Below, piece after piece: positions 17,015 to 19,638 of a stretch of 19,638 nucleotides of DNA. The translations under genes were made by a program, and so were the position numbers. Under the pieces are notes generated by a model that saw nothing but the letters and a program-made list of their open reading frames with translations, had not been told where the DNA came from and did no database searches. The stretch covers positions 1 through 19,638 of the forward strand of contig CAKTBC010000029.1 in NCBI GenBank assembly GCA_934533005.1. Direction: 5' to 3'. The first letter of the stretch is position 1; every line of letters starts with the position of its first letter. Origin of the DNA: an uncultured Oscillospiraceae bacterium. GTDB taxonomy: Bacteria; Bacillota; Clostridia; Oscillospirales; Oscillospiraceae.

Positions 17015-18126
17015 CAGCTTTCCGCGCGCAGACGCACGGGCAGGATCATATAAAGGAAGCTGTCACCGCCGTCCTCCGGCGTGATGATGCAGGGAGCGCT
17101 GCCGTTGACGATATTGATGCGCAGCGTGTCGGCCGGCGCCGCCTTGAAGGCGTCCATGAGATAGCTGTTGTTGAAGCCGACGATCATTCCGCCGCCGTCG
17201 CCCTCGAGCGGGCAGCAGTCCTCGGCGCGGCCGAGCGGCGTGGAGCAGGTGATCGTGAGCAGGTTTTCCCCGAACACGCACCGGAGCGGGTTTTTCGTGC
17301 GGTCGTCAATGATAAGGCTCACGCGGTCGGTGCAGCGGATGAGATCGGCGCGCTGCGCCTTGAGCTGGATGGGAAAATCACCGGGAACGGTCTTGCGGAA
17401 GTTCAGAAATTCGCCCTCGAGACGGCGGGAGATGAGCACCGTGTCGCCCACGGAGAACGAAACGTGCTTGCTGCCGACGGCGATTTTCACCGGCTCCTCG
17501 GGGCTCATGCAGATCTTTTCGAGATCGGAGAGCGCCGCGCCCGGCACAATGAATTTGAGGCTTTCCACATCGCAGGTTTCGACCGCCTCGCGGCGGAGCG
17601 CCATACGGTAGCCGTCTACGGCCACCATGGTCATGACGTTATTATCGACCTCGATGAGCGCGCCGGTGTACACCGGGCGTGACTCGTTCGTGGAGATGGC
17701 AAAGCTCGTCTCGGCGATCATGTGCGCCATCGTGTCCTGCGGCAGGGAGAGATTGCTGCAATAGTCGAGCGACGGAAGGTCGGGGAAATCGTCCGACGCC
17801 GTACCGGAGATGTTGTAGTCGGCGTTGCCGCAGGCGATGTTCACCGCGTTATTCTCATCCGAGCAGACGGAAACAATGCCGTCCGGCAGCTTGCGAACGA
17901 TGTCGCCGAAGAGCTTGGCGTTGAGTACCACGCTGCCCGGCGCGGAGACGTCCGCCTCGAACGTTGTATAAATGCCCTTTTTGAGATCGTAGCCCGTGAC
18001 GCGGACGTTGTGCCCGGCCTCGATGAGCAGCCCCTCCATCGCCGGAATCGGGCTTTTGGAGGCGGCGGCGCGGCCGGCCGTGGCGACGGCGAGACTGAGC
18101 AGATATTTCTCACAGGTGAATTTCAT
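17014..18126 (-). CDS. dnaN: DNA polymerase III beta subunit (sliding clamp)
   Basis: This 370-residue clamp forms a dimeric ring around DNA. Three clamp domains are visible, with the markers NAKLFGDIVRKLPD, YNISGTASDDFPDLP, VAVDGYRMALR in the second domain, RLEGEFLNFRKTVPGDFP, and the C-terminal YMILPVRL that belongs to the clamp-binding pocket. Length is standard. ATG at 18126 is supported by GGAGGA seven bases upstream. It is the first gene after the probable oriC spacer and starts the tightly packed run to recF, remB, gyrB and gyrA. Confidence 0.98.
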   Translation of the reverse strand: MKFTCEKYLLSLAVATAGRAAASKSPIPAMEGLLIEAGHNVRVTGYDLKKGIYTTFEADVSAPGSVVLNAKLFGDIVRKLPDGIVSVCSDENNAVNIACGNADYNISGTASDDFPDLPSLDYCSNLSLPQDTMAHMIAETSFAISTNESRPVYTGALIEVDNNVMTMVAVDGYRMALRREAVETCDVESLKFIVPGAALSDLEKICMSPEEPVKIAVGSKHVSFSVGDTVLISRRLEGEFLNFRKTVPGDFPIQLKAQRADLIRCTDRVSLIIDDRTKNPLRCVFGENLLTITCSTPLGRAEDCCPLEGDGGGMIVGFNNSYLMDAFKAAPADTLRINIVNGSAPCIITPEDGGDSFLYMILPVRLRAES

Positions 18127-18360
18127 GGCAATTCCTCCGTTTCTTCCAGAAAGAAAGATAGAATATTTTTTAGAAGCGAGTATCAGTAGAGCAAAAACTT
18201 GTGGAAAACTCGGTAAAAGCCTTGAAAACCAACGATTTTCGATGTGGAAAACTTGACCCCAATTTTTCCACAGTTTCCACAGCAGAGAAAAGCTAAAAAG
18301 TTTTGAACATTTATAAACAGTTTTTCCACATACATATTGTGGAAAACTTTGTCTTAGCCG
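18127..18360. other. Probable replication origin (oriC), dnaA-dnaN spacer
   Basis: The 234-base spacer holds five exact copies of the DnaA box form TTTTCCACA or its complement TGTGGAAAA: 18200-18208 and 18243-18251 (reverse), 18264-18272 and 18322-18330 (forward), 18338-18346 (reverse). Two near-matches are GTTTCCACA (18273-18281) and TTATAAACA (18311-18319). The stretch 18282-18320 between box groups is AT-rich and a candidate unwinding element. Boxes at 18322-18346 form an inverted pair close to the dnaA stop. Placement between dnaA and dnaN matches known origins of Bacillota. A second box cluster upstream of dnaA, as in B. subtilis, would lie outside the window. Confidence 0.88.
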
Positions 18361-19638
18361 TTATGCCTTGGAATTGATGTTGTAGGTAACGTCGCGGATG
18401 ACCATGGCAAACTCCTGACTGGCCTGCATCATGTCTTCAATCTTGCGGATGGAGGCGAGCACCGTGGCGTGGTTTCGTCCTTCAAACTGTGCGCCGATGT
18501 CGGTGAGCGCCATGTTCGTGAGATTCCGGCAGAGATACATGGCGACCTGCCGCGCCGTGGCGGTGTTCTTCTGGCGGGACTGCCCGCGCAGCGCCTCCTC
18601 CGAAACGGAGAAGTACCGCGCCGTCTCCGCAATGATGACATTCGGCGTGGGGACGTAGGTGCCGACGCGGATCACGTCCTTGATCGCGCGGCGCACGCTC
18701 GAAACGGTGATATCGTCCTCTAAAAGATCGCGGTAGGCCGTGAGCTTTTTCACCACGCCCTCCAGCTGGCGGATATTCGATGTAACCGTCTCGCCGATGA
18801 AAGTTACGACATCGTCCGGCAGCACAACGCCGAACTGCGCGGCCTTGTTGCGCGTAATGGCCATGCGCGTTTCGAGATCCGGCGGCTGCACGTCCGCCAT
18901 AAGACCCCATTCCAGCCGCGTGCGGATTCGGTCCTCGAGCTTGTTCATCTCCATCGGCGGCCGGTCGGACGTGACGACGATCTGCTTTCCCGCTTCATAG
19001 AGAGTGTTGAACGTGTGGAAGAACTCCTCCTGCGTCTGCTGCTTGCCGGCGATGAACTGGATATCGTCCATCAGCAGAAGATCGGCGCTGCGATATTTGG
19101 CGCGCAGCTCCTCGCCGCCGCCGACCTGAATGGCGTGGACGAGGTCGTTTGTGAAATCGTCGCCCTTGACGTATACGATCTTTGCCTTCGGGTTCTTCGC
19201 GTGGATGGCGCTGCCGATAGCCAAAAGAAGATGCGTCTTGCCGAGCCCGGAGTTGCCGTAAATGAAAAGCGGGTTATAAAGCTTGCCGGGGTTTTCCGCC
19301 ACGGCGATGGCCGCGGCGTGGGCGTATTTGTTCGAGGGACCCACGACGAAATTATCGAACGTGAAGCCCGCAACCTCCGGGAGCGTGTCGTCCGTTTTCG
19401 TTTCGGAGATGTAGCTGTCGAGCTCGTCCCCCGCGAGGATCGTCAGCTTGAACTCGGCGGAGAAAAGGTCGCTGAGCGCGTCGATGATCGTCTGGGCAAA
19501 GCGGGACTGGATAATGTCGCGCTTGAACTCCGTGGGGGTGTGAATGACGAGCCGGTTATTGACGATCTCGACCGGCGTACAGTCGTCAAACCAGGTGTTC
19601 AGCGCCGTGGCGGTCAGATTCTGCCCGAGAACGGCAAG
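18361..19638 (-). CDS. dnaA: Chromosomal replication initiator DnaA (5' end outside window)
   Basis: The frame is open to the window edge and gives the last 425 residues. They include part of domain I (NLTATALNTWFDDCTPVEI), a short linker, FTFDNFVVGPSNKYAHAA at the start of the AAA+ domain, Walker A GNSGLGKT (visible residues 128-135), Walker B LLLMDD (187-192), and the domain IV DNA-binding helix-turn-helix ending in GRNHATVLASIRKIE (387-401). DnaA-ATP binds the boxes in the adjacent spacer and melts the origin. The recognition loop reads GRNHATV where GRDHTTV is usual, so positions equivalent to E. coli Asp433 and Thr435 are Asn and Ala. Only the N-terminal residues are missing, so the protein should be of normal size. 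Confidence 0.97.
   Translation of the reverse strand, partial: LAVLGQNLTATALNTWFDDCTPVEIVNNRLVIHTPTEFKRDIIQSRFAQTIIDALSDLFSAEFKLTILAGDELDSYISETKTDDTLPEVAGFTFDNFVVGPSNKYAHAAAIAVAENPGKLYNPLFIYGNSGLGKTHLLLAIGSAIHAKNPKAKIVYVKGDDFTNDLVHAIQVGGGEELRAKYRSADLLLMDDIQFIAGKQQTQEEFFHTFNTLYEAGKQIVVTSDRPPMEMNKLEDRIRTRLEWGLMADVQPPDLETRMAITRNKAAQFGVVLPDDVVTFIGETVTSNIRQLEGVVKKLTAYRDLLEDDITVSSVRRAIKDVIRVGTYVPTPNVIIAETARYFSVSEEALRGQSRQKNTATARQVAMYLCRNLTNMALTDIGAQFEGRNHATVLASIRKIEDMMQASQEFAMVIRDVTYNINSKA

Noticed and set aside
18127..18200. dnaN promoter
   Set aside because: Candidate -10 sequences such as TATTCT occur, but no -35 of acceptable quality stands at the right distance, so no site is called.

Overview
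The window is a stretch of a chromosome from a GC-rich Gram-positive anaerobe, most likely a gut member of the Clostridia (Oscillospirales/Ruminococcaceae-like). The evidence is the replication-origin gene order dnaA-dnaN-recF-remB-gyrB-gyrA, strong GGAGG ribosome binding sites, Firmicutes-type families (RemB/DUF370, AIM24/TIGR00266, SHOCT-tailed protein), strong avoidance of A/T-ending codons, and short GC-rich palindromic intergenic repeats of a kind I associate with gut Clostridia. Taxonomy is inferred and was not tested by any search.

Layout. Positions 1-4430 carry five plus-strand genes: the 3' part of a PhoR-like sensor kinase, a NagD-type HAD phosphatase, then a response regulator/sensor kinase pair followed by a separate small gene for a 75-residue PepSY-like protein. 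Positions 4517-19638 are entirely minus strand. In transcription order (right to left) they are dnaA (5' end cut by the window), the dnaA-dnaN spacer with a cluster of DnaA boxes (probable oriC), dnaN, recF, remB, gyrB, gyrA, a small membrane protein with a SHOCT-like tail, rnhA, an ABC exporter, asnS, an AIM24-family protein and a MATE transporter. These genes run with the replication fork moving left from oriC; the five plus-strand genes run head-on to it.

How the parts fit. dnaA, dnaN, recF, gyrB and gyrA are the initiation, processivity-clamp, repair and supercoiling genes classically clustered at oriC. dnaN to rnhA/ABC is tightly packed, with TGATG, TAAATG and GTGA stop/start junctions, so it is probably one or two long operons. 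asnS has its own near-consensus promoter and is bracketed by two related palindromic repeats in inverted orientation. A bidirectional terminator separates the plus- and minus-strand halves.

The most interesting signal is regulatory. A 36-bp block just upstream of the response regulator gene is repeated, ungapped and with the same -10 placement, upstream of the small PepSY gene. Both copies carry TTTTAA-like half-sites spaced 11 bp apart. This suggests an autoregulated two-component system whose output is the PepSY protein, which could feed back on the kinase. Other points are unusual residues in the DnaA recognition loop (GRNHATV instead of the usual GRDHTTV), natural substitutions at quinolone-determining positions of both gyrase subunits, and the absence of the S4-domain gene yaaA from its usual place between dnaN and recF.
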